Below, piece after piece: positions 38,470 to 46,232 of a DNA stretch of 64,000 nt. The DNA comes from Taylorella equigenitalis ATCC 35865. GTDB lineage: Bacteria > Pseudomonadota > Gammaproteobacteria > Burkholderiales > Burkholderiaceae_B. The first letter of the stretch is position 1. The number at the start of each line of letters is the position of its first letter. Under the pieces are notes generated by a model. The model saw only the letters and a list, made by a program, of their open reading frames with translations, had not been told where the DNA came from and searched no databases. A program made the position numbers and the translations under genes. Location: assembly GCF_000276685.1 (NCBI RefSeq), contig NC_018108.1, positions 1,178,001 through 1,242,000 on the forward strand, given 5' to 3'.

Positions 38470-39258
38470 ATGCAAATGACTAAAGAAACAAAAGATTTGT
38501 TAAATAGCAAGGGTATGCAAGACCTAAAAGATTGGGAAAATTTAAAAGATAGCGCAATTAAATATGATCTTTCTTTTGATTTTGAAAATGGTGTGTGCAT
38601 GCACCAATTAGGTGATAAACAAATAGTAGGTATTTTTAATACTAATATTGAAATCTATCAAAAAATAGGTGAGGTAGATAAAGATAATACCTATGAAAGC
38701 ATTGTGGTTGATTACTTTTTTAAAGAAGTAGAAAACCCAATCGAAGAACTAGCCATTATAAATATAGAGTTTTTAAAAGAAGCAATTAATGAGGGTAAAG
38801 TAAACAAATACGCTTTAGCTACTGATAAACTAACTGATGATTTTATCCTTGAATTTTTAGCTAACGATGAAGATCCTTCTATTAGAAGGACACTTACTCT
38901 TAGGGAGTATCTTCCAGAAACCATACTTGAAACCCTAGCTAATGATTATCAAATCAATGTAAGAAATGCCGTTGCCTCACGGGAGGATTTACCCTCTTCT
39001 CTAATAGAGAAGCTAGCAGAGGATGAAAATAAGTATGTAAGGCGTACGATCGCCCAGCGGGATGATTTATCTCAAGATTTGGTAGCCAAATTAGCCAATG
39101 ATGAGAGTGAAGTAGTAAGAAGTGCGATTGCAGGGCGTAAGGATTTGAGTGATGAGTTAGTAGAGAAGCTGGCGAATGATAAAAGTGAAGAAGTAAGACA
39201 ATCAATCAAAACCAATCCCTATATAAAACGTGAAAAAACAAAAGAATTAGTAATGTAA
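38470..39258 (+). CDS. Hybrid protein: cargo-family domain plus LRV repeats
   Basis: 262 residues. The first ~110 resemble the cargo family (VCMHQLGDKQIVGIFN, then VENPIEEL). The remainder is about five 26-residue LRV units. It therefore links the two families found as separate cassettes, which supports a shared function or an exchange event. A 102-bp block (39067-39168) is identical to 47313-47414 in another LRV gene. It ends KTKELVM. ATG at 38470 chosen over 38458, which lies in the leader. Confidence 0.8.
   Translation: MQMTKETKDLLNSKGMQDLKDWENLKDSAIKYDLSFDFENGVCMHQLGDKQIVGIFNTNIEIYQKIGEVDKDNTYESIVVDYFFKEVENPIEELAIINIEFLKEAINEGKVNKYALATDKLTDDFILEFLANDEDPSIRRTLTLREYLPETILETLANDYQINVRNAVASREDLPSSLIEKLAEDENKYVRRTIAQRDDLSQDLVAKLANDESEVVRSAIAGRKDLSDELVEKLANDKSEEVRQSIKTNPYIKREKTKELVM
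39067..39168 (+). repeat. 102-bp exact repeat within LRV genes, copy 1
   Basis: Identical to 47313-47414, whereas flanking repeat units differ; a sign of recent exchange between the two genes. Confidence 0.85.
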
Positions 39259-39286
39259 ACCCTATCTAAAAAGATAGGGTTTTTTA
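39258..39286 (+). terminator. Cassette hairpin, AACCCTATCT type
   Basis: AACCCTATCT / AGATAGGGTT with loop AAAA and T-run; overlaps the stop codon. Confidence 0.88.
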
Positions 39287-39298
39287 TAGTAGAGATGT

Positions 39299-39781
39299 AT
39301 GAACAAAGAATTAAGTTTTAAACAAATAATTAATTTAGCCTATGATTCTAGGACTACTGATGAGATTTTCAAAGTCTTAGCGGATGATGAGGATTGGCGT
39401 GTAAGACAACGTGTAGCTAGACGCAAGGATTTATCACAAGACTTAGTAGATAAATTGGCTAATGATGAAGATTGGAGTGTAAGGTGGGAAGTGGCAGAAC
39501 GGGTGGATTTGAGTCAAGACTTAGTAGAGAAATTGGCTAATGATGAACATGAGGATGTAAGAGCTTCGGTGGCAGAACGGGTGGATTTGAGTCAAGACTT
39601 AGTAGAGCAGTTGTCTTGCGATAAAAGTAGTAAAGTAAGGCTTGCGGTGGCGGTAAGAAAGGATTTATCCCAAGATTTGGTAGAGAAGCTAGCCCTTGAT
39701 GAAAGCATATGGGTCCGTGGTGCTATTAAAAAGTGCTACGGTATAACACAAGAACCAGAACCCCAAGACTTAACAATGTAA
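39299..39781 (+). CDS. LRV protein, about 5 repeats
   Basis: 160 residues: a short N-cap (LSFKQIINLAYDSRTT) and five 26-residue LRV units such as LSQDLVEKLANDEHEDVRAS. The final unit and the tail IKKCYGITQEPEPQDLTM are identical in DNA to the 3' end of the gene at 42313. Function unknown; the repeat solenoid suggests protein binding. Confidence 0.84.
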   Translation: MNKELSFKQIINLAYDSRTTDEIFKVLADDEDWRVRQRVARRKDLSQDLVDKLANDEDWSVRWEVAERVDLSQDLVEKLANDEHEDVRASVAERVDLSQDLVEQLSCDKSSKVRLAVAVRKDLSQDLVEKLALDESIWVRGAIKKCYGITQEPEPQDLTM

Positions 39782-39807
39782 CCCTTCCGAAATGGAAGGG
39801 TTTTTTA
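39683..39807 (+). repeat. 125-bp exact repeat, copy 1
   Basis: Covers the last LRV unit, the tail, the stop and the whole hairpin of the 39299 gene; identical to 42454-42578. Confidence 0.93.
39780..39806 (+). terminator. Cassette hairpin, AACCCTTCC type
   Basis: Same stem and loop as at 37470. Followed by a gene remnant of four codons (ATG AAG AAG AGA TAA) and then a second hairpin. Confidence 0.9.
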
Positions 39808-39856
39808 ATGAAGAAGAGATAAGAATATAAATTAAATAAAACCGATTTTTTAACTG

Positions 39857-39880
39857 CCCATCTAATTAGATGGGTTTTTT
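39857..39880 (+). terminator. Second hairpin in tandem, CCCATCTAA type
   Basis: Perfect 18-bp palindrome CCCATCTAATTAGATGGG plus T6. No real gene separates it from the hairpin at 39780, which suggests a lost cassette. Confidence 0.85.
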
Positions 39881-39894
39881 ATGGAGGCATATTT

Positions 39895-40554
39895 ATGCAA
39901 ATTACTATTAATAATGAAAAATTTGATGTAGATACTAAAAATCAGACAATCACATATGATGATAAACAATATCACCAAACTGGAACGTTTGAACAAAGGC
40001 AATTTACTGATTCAGAAGGACAAAAGGTAGATGATGATTTAAATAAAAAACTCACCTCTGCCCTTATTAGGGGGTACACAAACGATAAGAAAGCACGTGA
40101 AAAAGAACATGGTGGTATGGAAATCAAATCGTATGGAGATACTTTCTATGTGAACACAGCTGAAAAATCAGTACTTTTTAACGATGAGAAATTTACTCAA
40201 GTTGGAGATTTTGATAATAAGAAATTTATTGATTCTCAACGCAAAGAAGTTAATCCAAAACTTGAAGATAAACTTAAAGGTGCATTAATAAGTGCTTATG
40301 TTAAAGAGAAAGAGGCACGTGAAAGAAAAAACGATGGTAAAGAAATTAGTCTTAAAGGTACTAAATACTATGTAAATCTTGATAAAGGCACAATTAAATC
40401 AGACCACATAGATGTTACTCATAAAGATGATGGTTTTTATGACAATAAAACTAATGAAAAAGTGACTGATAAAGACACTCTTGATTGTTTAAATTTTGCT
40501 GAAAACATTATAAAAAAGCAAGAACGTAAGCAAACTCAAGACTTAGTAATGTAA
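39895..40554 (+). CDS. Hypothetical protein with three ~73-residue repeats
   Basis: 219 residues built of three similar units starting near residues 1, 75 and 149. Each has a beta-rich start (for example MEIKSYGDTFYVNT or ISLKGTKYYVNLD), a middle FDNKKFIDS-like turn and a helical end with EKEARERK. No known domain recognised. It ends TQDLVM at the stop, the shared tail, but the usual hairpin is replaced by a weaker one further on. Confidence 0.72.
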   Translation: MQITINNEKFDVDTKNQTITYDDKQYHQTGTFEQRQFTDSEGQKVDDDLNKKLTSALIRGYTNDKKAREKEHGGMEIKSYGDTFYVNTAEKSVLFNDEKFTQVGDFDNKKFIDSQRKEVNPKLEDKLKGALISAYVKEKEARERKNDGKEISLKGTKYYVNLDKGTIKSDHIDVTHKDDGFYDNKTNEKVTDKDTLDCLNFAENIIKKQERKQTQDLVM

Positions 40555-40590
40555 GTTTATAAGGCTGATATATCCTTAGTGCATTCCCTC

Positions 40591-40626
40591 TATCCCCTTA
40601 CACCTCTAATGTAGGGGGATTATTTT
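40591..40626 (+). terminator. Imperfect cassette hairpin
   Basis: ATCCCC.TACA pairs with TGTA.GGGGAT across a short loop, then ATTTTT. Less regular than the other cassette hairpins. Confidence 0.55.
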
Positions 40627-40639
40627 TAGGAGTTAAAAA

Positions 40640-41344
40640 ATGAAAGTACAAAAAAAACTAAGTTCAGAAGCATTTGAATTATTAACAACATACGGAAGAA
40701 CAATTGATTTATTAATATCAAATGACTTAATAGAAGAATTAAAAGAAACCGCTATTGAATTAAGGGAAGCAAGATTTACTAAAAATCTTGCTTTTTTACA
40801 TAAGATTGAAGGTAAATACATCGCCTCTTGCTTTTTAAAAGATGATGGATATTTTCAAGTTTTTAGCATTAGTAAAGAAAAACCAAACTTAGATGAAGAG
40901 TTAAAAAATTATCTTTCCTTATACACAACACACCCTTTTTATTGGTTTAACGATTTTAAATATGATTCTTTTGAGTTTCTCAATCTAGTTGGTCCGGACT
41001 ATGAAGATAAGGTAATAATTTGTTCATATGATGAGCATAATGTTGAAATGCTAGTAAAAAAAGAGCAAGAGATATATTTTGATCCTCAACTAGCATTATC
41101 TAATGATGAATTTGCTATGCCAATTTACTTTAACACCGCAAAAGAGGCTAAAGACTTTATAAAAAACAGATATTTTGATGATGTAGGTAATAAAAAGTAT
41201 TACTTAGTAAATGGTAAACACACATTTAGAAATCAAAGAATAGAGCAACTATCTAACCAAAAGATTTTAAAAAAAGCGTGCGAAGAGCGTGAAGAAGAAA
41301 ACCCCAACCCAAATCAAAGTGAAGGAAGGAGTCAAAGTGTATGA
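40640..41344 (+). CDS. Hypothetical cargo protein, paralog of 37829-38431
   Basis: 234 residues. Shares with the 37829 protein the order LHKIEGKYIASCF, FQVFSISKE, PFYWFNDFK, KVIICSYDE and a late AKEAKDFI followed by KKYYLV. It lacks the conserved tail: the 3' end is Arg/Asn-rich and overlaps the next start by 4 bp. Function unknown. Confidence 0.74.
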   Translation: MKVQKKLSSEAFELLTTYGRTIDLLISNDLIEELKETAIELREARFTKNLAFLHKIEGKYIASCFLKDDGYFQVFSISKEKPNLDEELKNYLSLYTTHPFYWFNDFKYDSFEFLNLVGPDYEDKVIICSYDEHNVEMLVKKEQEIYFDPQLALSNDEFAMPIYFNTAKEAKDFIKNRYFDDVGNKKYYLVNGKHTFRNQRIEQLSNQKILKKACEEREEENPNPNQSEGRSQSV

Positions 41345-42270
41345 GTAATAGCAAATATCAAAGAAGCATTAAAAACGCCCAAAGTTATGTAGAAGAAAAC
41401 ATTAATCTAACAGACGATGAAAAAAAAGCTATAGACATGTCACAGACAAACATTAAAGATATGGTAGATGATATGTATCGTTTATATTGGCACCATATCA
41501 AACATCCTCAGACAGAATCAGATCGAATTGATGTAGATGTTTTCGTAAAGCAAAATGTATTTGAGTTTTTCCTTGATGGAGAAGGAAAATTTAGTTGTCC
41601 ATGGGAAGAGAATGGGCGTTTACCATGGGTTGAAAATGAAAATGGTGATGAATATCTATATTCAAAAGAAGAGTTTGTTTTAGATAATTTAAAAAATACT
41701 TATTTTAAGGTAGCAAATCAAGTATTGGAATTTGAGTATTTAGATACACCAGATTATGAGAAGTTTTGGAAAAAAGTTGATTATCAAAAAGAAGCCTTAC
41801 CTAAAACTTTAGATGAATTTAGTAAATTAGTTTTGAATTCTAAAGAATATAGTCAATTAAATCCAATAGATGAAGAACAAAAGATATTAGAAAAATTAGA
41901 ACTTGCTAAAGAGTGTATTGTTAAACCCATAATTGATGAGTATTTTTATAAAAGACTATATTCGGATAAGTATCAATCTATTCCTTTTATTATTACTTCT
42001 TATAGAGATAAGGAAATCTATGATTTGATTAACAAACCCCTAGATGAGAAAGTATTCACCGATTCGGATTTGTTTAAAAAACAAATGGAAGATGATTATA
42101 GTAATTTATTTGCCCTTGATTTATATACACGGATATCAAACGATTTAACTGATGATGAAATTGACACATTTAAAGAGTTTTGTGCAAAAGCCTCTAAAGT
42201 AGTTAGTGATTTTGTATGTGAAACAACTCAAAATCATGTAAATAAAAAACCTAAGGAATTAGTAATGTAA
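41341..42270 (+). CDS. Hypothetical cargo protein
   Basis: 309 residues, acidic, mostly helical by appearance; no family recognised. It contains FTDSDLFKKQMEDDY, encoded by the 50-bp block also found in the gene at 30414, although the rest of the two proteins differs. It ends KKPKELVM, the same eight-residue end type as the LRV gene at 57406. It starts by overlapping the previous gene, so the two form a pair. Confidence 0.72.
   Translation: MSNSKYQRSIKNAQSYVEENINLTDDEKKAIDMSQTNIKDMVDDMYRLYWHHIKHPQTESDRIDVDVFVKQNVFEFFLDGEGKFSCPWEENGRLPWVENENGDEYLYSKEEFVLDNLKNTYFKVANQVLEFEYLDTPDYEKFWKKVDYQKEALPKTLDEFSKLVLNSKEYSQLNPIDEEQKILEKLELAKECIVKPIIDEYFYKRLYSDKYQSIPFIITSYRDKEIYDLINKPLDEKVFTDSDLFKKQMEDDYSNLFALDLYTRISNDLTDDEIDTFKEFCAKASKVVSDFVCETTQNHVNKKPKELVM
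42050..42099 (+). repeat. 50-bp exact repeat, copy 2
   Basis: Identical to 30604-30653 in another gene about 11.4 kb upstream, in the same reading frame. Confidence 0.9.
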
Positions 42271-42296
42271 CCCACTCAAGAGAGTGGGTTTTGTTG
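42269..42296 (+). terminator. Cassette hairpin, AACCCACTC type
   Basis: AACCCACTC / GAGTGGGTT with loop AAGA, then TTGTTG. First of five copies of this second hairpin type. Confidence 0.88.
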
Positions 42297-42312
42297 TTTA
42301 AAGGAGCTATAT

Positions 42313-42552
42313 ATGAATTTAGAAGATATAAAACTTAAACTTGCAAAAAACAATGTAACCCCCTCTTTTCTAATCAAGAAATTATCTAACGATGAAAATA
42401 CATATGTAAGGCGTATGGTTGCCCAGAGGGAGGACTTGTCGCAAGATTTGGTTGAGAAGCTAGCCCTTGATGAAAGCATATGGGTCCGTGGTGCTATTAA
42501 AAAGTGCTACGGTATAACACAAGAACCAGAACCCCAAGACTTAACAATGTAA
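42313..42552 (+). CDS. Short LRV protein, 2 repeats
   Basis: 79 residues: about 15 leader residues and two LRV units, ending IKKCYGITQEPEPQDLTM. The last unit, tail and hairpin are a 125-bp exact copy of 39683-39807. It looks like a cassette shortened by loss of internal repeats or a recent recombinant. Start follows AAAGGAGCTATAT, a leader shared with four other cassettes. Confidence 0.78.
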   Translation: MNLEDIKLKLAKNNVTPSFLIKKLSNDENTYVRRMVAQREDLSQDLVEKLALDESIWVRGAIKKCYGITQEPEPQDLTM

Positions 42553-42578
42553 CCCTTCCGAAATGGAAGGGTTTTTTA
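42454..42578 (+). repeat. 125-bp exact repeat, copy 2
   Basis: Identical to 39683-39807; spans coding end, stop codon and hairpin. Confidence 0.93.
42551..42577 (+). terminator. Cassette hairpin, AACCCTTCC type
   Basis: Same stem and GAAAT loop as at 37470, overlapping the stop codon. Confidence 0.9.
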
Positions 42579-42582
42579 TGAG

Positions 42583-42963
42583 ATGAAAAATGAACAACTA
42601 AAACAGTTATTAAACCCAATTAAAGAGTATTTACTATCGCTTAGTTATTCTGAAAGTTTAGAGAAACATAGATTGATATTTAAGAAATATCTAGTTTTAA
42701 GAGACGATGTAGGGCTATTTAGAGAACTAGCTAAGAAAGATTGGGGTTTTCTTAGTTATGCAACAGATAGGGTTTTAAAAGATAAAGAGGTGATATTGAA
42801 TGCCATAGCTTATAACCCTAAAGCACAGAAGTTTATTCGTGAGTATTACGAAAAGGGTTTTGAAACTGATATTGAGTTTCAAATTAAAAAAGTAGAGGCT
42901 ATTAAAAAGTCTCAAAGTTTAATTAAAAATGACACAAAGGAGGTCAGTAATGAAATTGTCTAA
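42583..42963 (+). CDS. Hypothetical protein, DUF4116-like segment
   Basis: 126 residues, helical. LSYATDRVLKDKEVILNAI resembles the repeat of DUF4116 proteins, where such units come in series; only about one and a half are present, so the similarity is tentative. It lies just upstream of virB5 and overlaps its start by 14 bp, with no hairpin between, so it is part of the T4SS unit. Confidence 0.6.
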   Translation: MKNEQLKQLLNPIKEYLLSLSYSESLEKHRLIFKKYLVLRDDVGLFRELAKKDWGFLSYATDRVLKDKEVILNAIAYNPKAQKFIREYYEKGFETDIEFQIKKVEAIKKSQSLIKNDTKEVSNEIV

Positions 42964-43579
42964 ATTATTTTTATATACTGTATTAAGTGTAGGATTTGCC
43001 AATGTACACGCTGGAGGTATTCCTGTAATTGATACCGCCCAGTTAACCCAAGAGGCACAAAACTTTCTTAAATCTCTAGCAGAGATGAAAAATCAAGTTG
43101 AAAACCAAATTAAACAAATTACCGAACTTAAAGCACAAGTCAGTGCTTTAACAAGCCAAAGAGGCCTAGGTAATGTATTGCGTGATGAGTTAAAGTCTAA
43201 TATTCCTGATTCTTGGAAAGAAATGTATGGAAAAGTAGGCAATTTAGATATTCTTAAAGGTGAAAACTTTGATCCAGAAGGTTCTGCTAAAAACCTAGTA
43301 GCAATGCTTGAGGGGACTGAAAAATCATTCGATTCAATCAAAGAAAGAATGAAGAAAATTGATGAACTTACCAATTTAATTAATACAACTAAAGATATTA
43401 AGGAAACTGGTGACTTACAAGCACGTATTCAATCCGAACAATTAGCTATAACTAATGAACAAATTAAATTGGACCAATTAGCAAGAGCTTATGAAATTCA
43501 AAAAGAAGTTAATTCAAAACAAAGAATTCGTCAAGAAACTTGTAGCTTAGCTAAATGGGCAGGGCGAACTTGCGAATAG
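42950..43579 (+). CDS. virB5: VirB5/TrbJ-like protein
   Basis: Minor pilus component of the T4SS, exported to the periplasm. 209 residues from the ATG at 42950, with AAGGAGG just upstream; signal peptide ends near NVHAGG. The mature part is helical (coiled-coil-like LKSLAEMKNQVENQIKQI) with two cysteines near the C-terminus, as in the VirB5/TrbJ family. It lies between cargo genes and virB6. Confidence 0.87.
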   Translation: MKLSKLFLYTVLSVGFANVHAGGIPVIDTAQLTQEAQNFLKSLAEMKNQVENQIKQITELKAQVSALTSQRGLGNVLRDELKSNIPDSWKEMYGKVGNLDILKGENFDPEGSAKNLVAMLEGTEKSFDSIKERMKKIDELTNLINTTKDIKETGDLQARIQSEQLAITNEQIKLDQLARAYEIQKEVNSKQRIRQETCSLAKWAGRTCE

Positions 43580-43587
43580 GTGGTTAA

Positions 43588-44712
43588 ATGGAATTTGTTC
43601 AAAGAATTTTTGACTTTATTACGACTGCTATGAGTAGCGGTTTGTACAATAGAGCCAATAACATAATTACAAATGTTGTTTACGCTTTCTCAATGGGTTT
43701 TACTATATACATGCTTTATGTTATATGGGATTTTTACCAAAGAGGCGTTGACGCTTCTTTAATGGATTTTACTAGGAAAGTTTTTGGTTGGTTATTAATT
43801 ATTGCTATTGCTTTTAATGGTCCTAATTATCAAACCATTGCAACTTATCTTTATGAATTACCCGAATCTCTTGTTGGTTGGATAAATGGCACACCTATGG
43901 ACGCAAAATATTTTACTGAAATGGTGACTGTTATTAATCAAAATATATCAAACCTTCAAGCACAACAAGATTCAGCAGGTTGGGCTACAAAAGTTTTGAT
44001 TGGTATAAGCATGGGTATTGTAATGTTATTAGGTTATGGTGGATTATTTTTAACAATAGGCATGTATTTAATAGCTAAAGCAAGTCTAGCTGTAATTCTA
44101 ACTTTAGGTCCTATATTCATTGGTTTTCTCTTGTTTAGTAATACTAGACAATGGGGTATGAATTGGATAAGTCAAATATTAAACTACTCTATAACCATAG
44201 GATTGTACTCAATAATAATTGTTATTCAACAAGATACAATGAAAGGGCTAAAACTCACAAATAAAGTTGAAAATCATTGGTTTTGGGGTGAATCAACTGC
44301 AGTAAATCTAGGCGATATTATGAATTTTACCTTAGCCATAATAGCTATTAGTGCTATTTTAATTCCAGTGATAATGTCAATTCCATCTATAGCAAGTGCT
44401 TTAGTAGGTGGTGCCAGTGCTTCTAGTCAAACTGGTGGATTTGGAAGAATGGCAATGGCAGGTGCTACTGGTGCAGGCACAGGTGCTGGTGCGGTGTTAA
44501 GTCGTGGAGCAGGTATGGCACTACGAAGTGCTAACTGGACAAGTGGAGGAACTCTTGGTAAAGCTGGTAATGCACTAATAAATTCTGGTTTAGCTCATAA
44601 AGCCGTAGGCGTAGCTAAAGCTACTAAAGGTTTCTTTAGGGACGGAGGAGGAAGGCGTTTAGGTCATAAATCCGCCTTAGAGAAATCACGAATGAATAAT
44701 CCATCTAATTAA
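43588..44712 (+). CDS. virB6: VirB6/TrbL-like inner-membrane channel protein
   Basis: Polytopic inner-membrane component of the T4SS. 374 residues with a periplasmic N-terminal part and about six membrane segments, the first near 29-50 and the last near 247-270. The Gly/Ala-rich tail (GATGAGTGAGAVLSRG) is typical of VirB6/TrbL proteins. Position after virB5 supports the call. Confidence 0.88.
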   Translation: MEFVQRIFDFITTAMSSGLYNRANNIITNVVYAFSMGFTIYMLYVIWDFYQRGVDASLMDFTRKVFGWLLIIAIAFNGPNYQTIATYLYELPESLVGWINGTPMDAKYFTEMVTVINQNISNLQAQQDSAGWATKVLIGISMGIVMLLGYGGLFLTIGMYLIAKASLAVILTLGPIFIGFLLFSNTRQWGMNWISQILNYSITIGLYSIIIVIQQDTMKGLKLTNKVENHWFWGESTAVNLGDIMNFTLAIIAISAILIPVIMSIPSIASALVGGASASSQTGGFGRMAMAGATGAGTGAGAVLSRGAGMALRSANWTSGGTLGKAGNALINSGLAHKAVGVAKATKGFFRDGGGRRLGHKSALEKSRMNNPSN

Positions 44713-44748
44713 CCCTTTACCCCAACCCCCCAAATATAAGGAAATTAA

Positions 44749-45279
44749 ATGAAGAAATATCTTGCATTATTACTTTTACCAATATCTATTGCTTGCAATG
44801 GAGCTGATAAAGACATTGAAATGGTTAAAGCCTATGTAACTCAAACAAAACTTGAAACAAATGAAATTTGTTCTGATCTACTTTGGTATGAGTTTGATTC
44901 AACCTACACTAATGATGGTCAACTTGAGCTGGTTAAATTAGGCATACTAAAAAAAGTTGATTCAAAAAACCCTAGTAAAACAAAGGTAGCCCTAAATGAA
45001 GGGGCTAGTGCTTATTTGGAAAGGGGTTTTGGTGATGATAATTTCAGTATTTGTGCAACAGGTAAACCAATTAAAACCATAGAAAAAATAGAACGTGTTG
45101 GAACTAATAATGTAATAAAGGTGAGTTTGAAAGTTGATAACTCTAAAGTTAGTAAATGGTTTTTAGATAAATCCTTGGAAAAAACTAAACTTAAAAATAT
45201 GCAGAAACAGTTTATAGAAGATGAAGTTCTTTATTTTGAAGTTGTTAACGGAATTGTTTGGAAAAGATATTCCGAATAA
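44749..45279 (+). CDS. Putative lipoprotein, possible entry-exclusion factor
   Basis: 176 residues with a short signal peptide and a likely lipobox (SIAC, Cys near 16). The mature part resembles the next gene's product in layout: an early ICSDLLW-type Cys, GILKK, a central ICATGKPIKTIEKIE and V-rich strands ending KVSKWFLDK. Small lipoproteins beside virB6 often act in entry exclusion; that role is inferred from position only. Confidence 0.68.
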   Translation: MKKYLALLLLPISIACNGADKDIEMVKAYVTQTKLETNEICSDLLWYEFDSTYTNDGQLELVKLGILKKVDSKNPSKTKVALNEGASAYLERGFGDDNFSICATGKPIKTIEKIERVGTNNVIKVSLKVDNSKVSKWFLDKSLEKTKLKNMQKQFIEDEVLYFEVVNGIVWKRYSE

Positions 45280-45330
45280 CCCCTACCCTAACTAACAAAC
45301 CCTCTACTCGTTTATATTAAGGAATTAAAA

Positions 45331-45918
45331 ATGAAAAAACTATTTATTTCATTAGTTTTAGTCCTTCCCTTCGCTCAGGCTTTTGCAGAAGATAAGCAAA
45401 TTTCAGAAATTAGACAGGATGTTTTAAAAACAATTCCAAAAGTTGAAGAAGTTTGTTCAAATCCAATACCTTTGAATTTTGGAGAAAATATAGTATCAGA
45501 ATATATTCATCTTGGTTTTTTAAGAAAAACTAATAAGACAAGCCAATCTTCACTAGAGAACGCTGTTTTTAGTGATGGAAAATTAATTGAACTAACAGAT
45601 GAGGGTAAAAAGTATGCAAAAACTGATTCAAATGGAAAATTAATTTTTTGTGCTGGTAAAGTTGGAATTAAAATCAAATCAATAGAAAAAGAAAAAGAAA
45701 ACGATAGGCTATATAAAGTTGTTGTAGAAATTGATAAATCCAATCTTGCTGATTGGATTTATGATAAGGGATTTCAACATAGTAGCAACGGTCCATTTAT
45801 AAAGAATTACACCCCTACAGAAGAAATTCATTTTCTCTTTAGGAGTCGTAAAGATGGTTCTAAAATAATTGAACATTACCATTTAAGTGGACATCCGTTT
45901 ATATTTAAATATTTCTAA
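45331..45918 (+). CDS. Exported paralog of the preceding protein
   Basis: 195 residues with a signal peptide ending near AQAFA. It shares with the protein at 44749 the pattern VCSNPI, GFLRK, FCAGKVGIKIKSIEKE and NLADWIYDKG, so the pair arose by duplication and diverged. It has an extra C-terminal segment rich in His and Phe. Periplasmic by inference; function unknown. Confidence 0.68.
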   Translation: MKKLFISLVLVLPFAQAFAEDKQISEIRQDVLKTIPKVEEVCSNPIPLNFGENIVSEYIHLGFLRKTNKTSQSSLENAVFSDGKLIELTDEGKKYAKTDSNGKLIFCAGKVGIKIKSIEKEKENDRLYKVVVEIDKSNLADWIYDKGFQHSSNGPFIKNYTPTEEIHFLFRSRKDGSKIIEHYHLSGHPFIFKYF

Positions 45919-45927
45919 CCCCAAATC

Positions 45928-45950
45928 CCCTCTGATTTAGAGGGTTTTTT
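45928..45950 (+). terminator. Hairpin, first of a tandem pair
   Basis: CCCTCT / AGAGGG with a 5-nt loop and T6. The next hairpin follows 18 bp later with no gene between. Confidence 0.8.
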
Positions 45951-45967
45951 GTTGGTATTGATTTTGT

Positions 45968-45995
45968 ATCCCCTCTTATTTAGAGGGGATTTTTT
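45968..45995 (+). terminator. Hairpin, second of a tandem pair
   Basis: ATCCCCTCT / AGAGGGGAT with a 5-nt loop and T-run. The stem resembles that at 45928, which suggests a deleted cassette between duplicates. Confidence 0.8.
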
Positions 45996-46007
45996 ATGGA
46001 GAGAAAA

Positions 46008-46226
46008 ATGCGAATGCAGTTTTCGCTTACGGAAAGTGAAAAAAGAGAAAGGCGAATGAAACAGAATAAGGAGTATAAGCTCAAAAAACAAAGGGCTAGA
46101 GAGTATTCCTTAGAAGAAGATATGGATCTAGAGATTGAGATACCACTTTCTTATGAAGAGGTTAAAGCAATCGGATTAGATGATCCAGATTATGACACAT
46201 ATTCTGACTTAGTAGAAAAGGAGTAG
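46008..46226 (+). CDS. Small charged hypothetical protein
   Basis: 72 residues, very rich in Arg, Lys and Glu; basic in the first half and acidic in the second. It starts MRMQFSLTESEK after GGAGAG; an ATG at 45996 is less likely, as it sits in the leader. It lies 6 bp before ardC and is probably co-translated with it. No family recognised. Confidence 0.6.
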   Translation: MRMQFSLTESEKRERRMKQNKEYKLKKQRAREYSLEEDMDLEIEIPLSYEEVKAIGLDDPDYDTYSDLVEKE

Positions 46227-46232
46227 CAAAAA

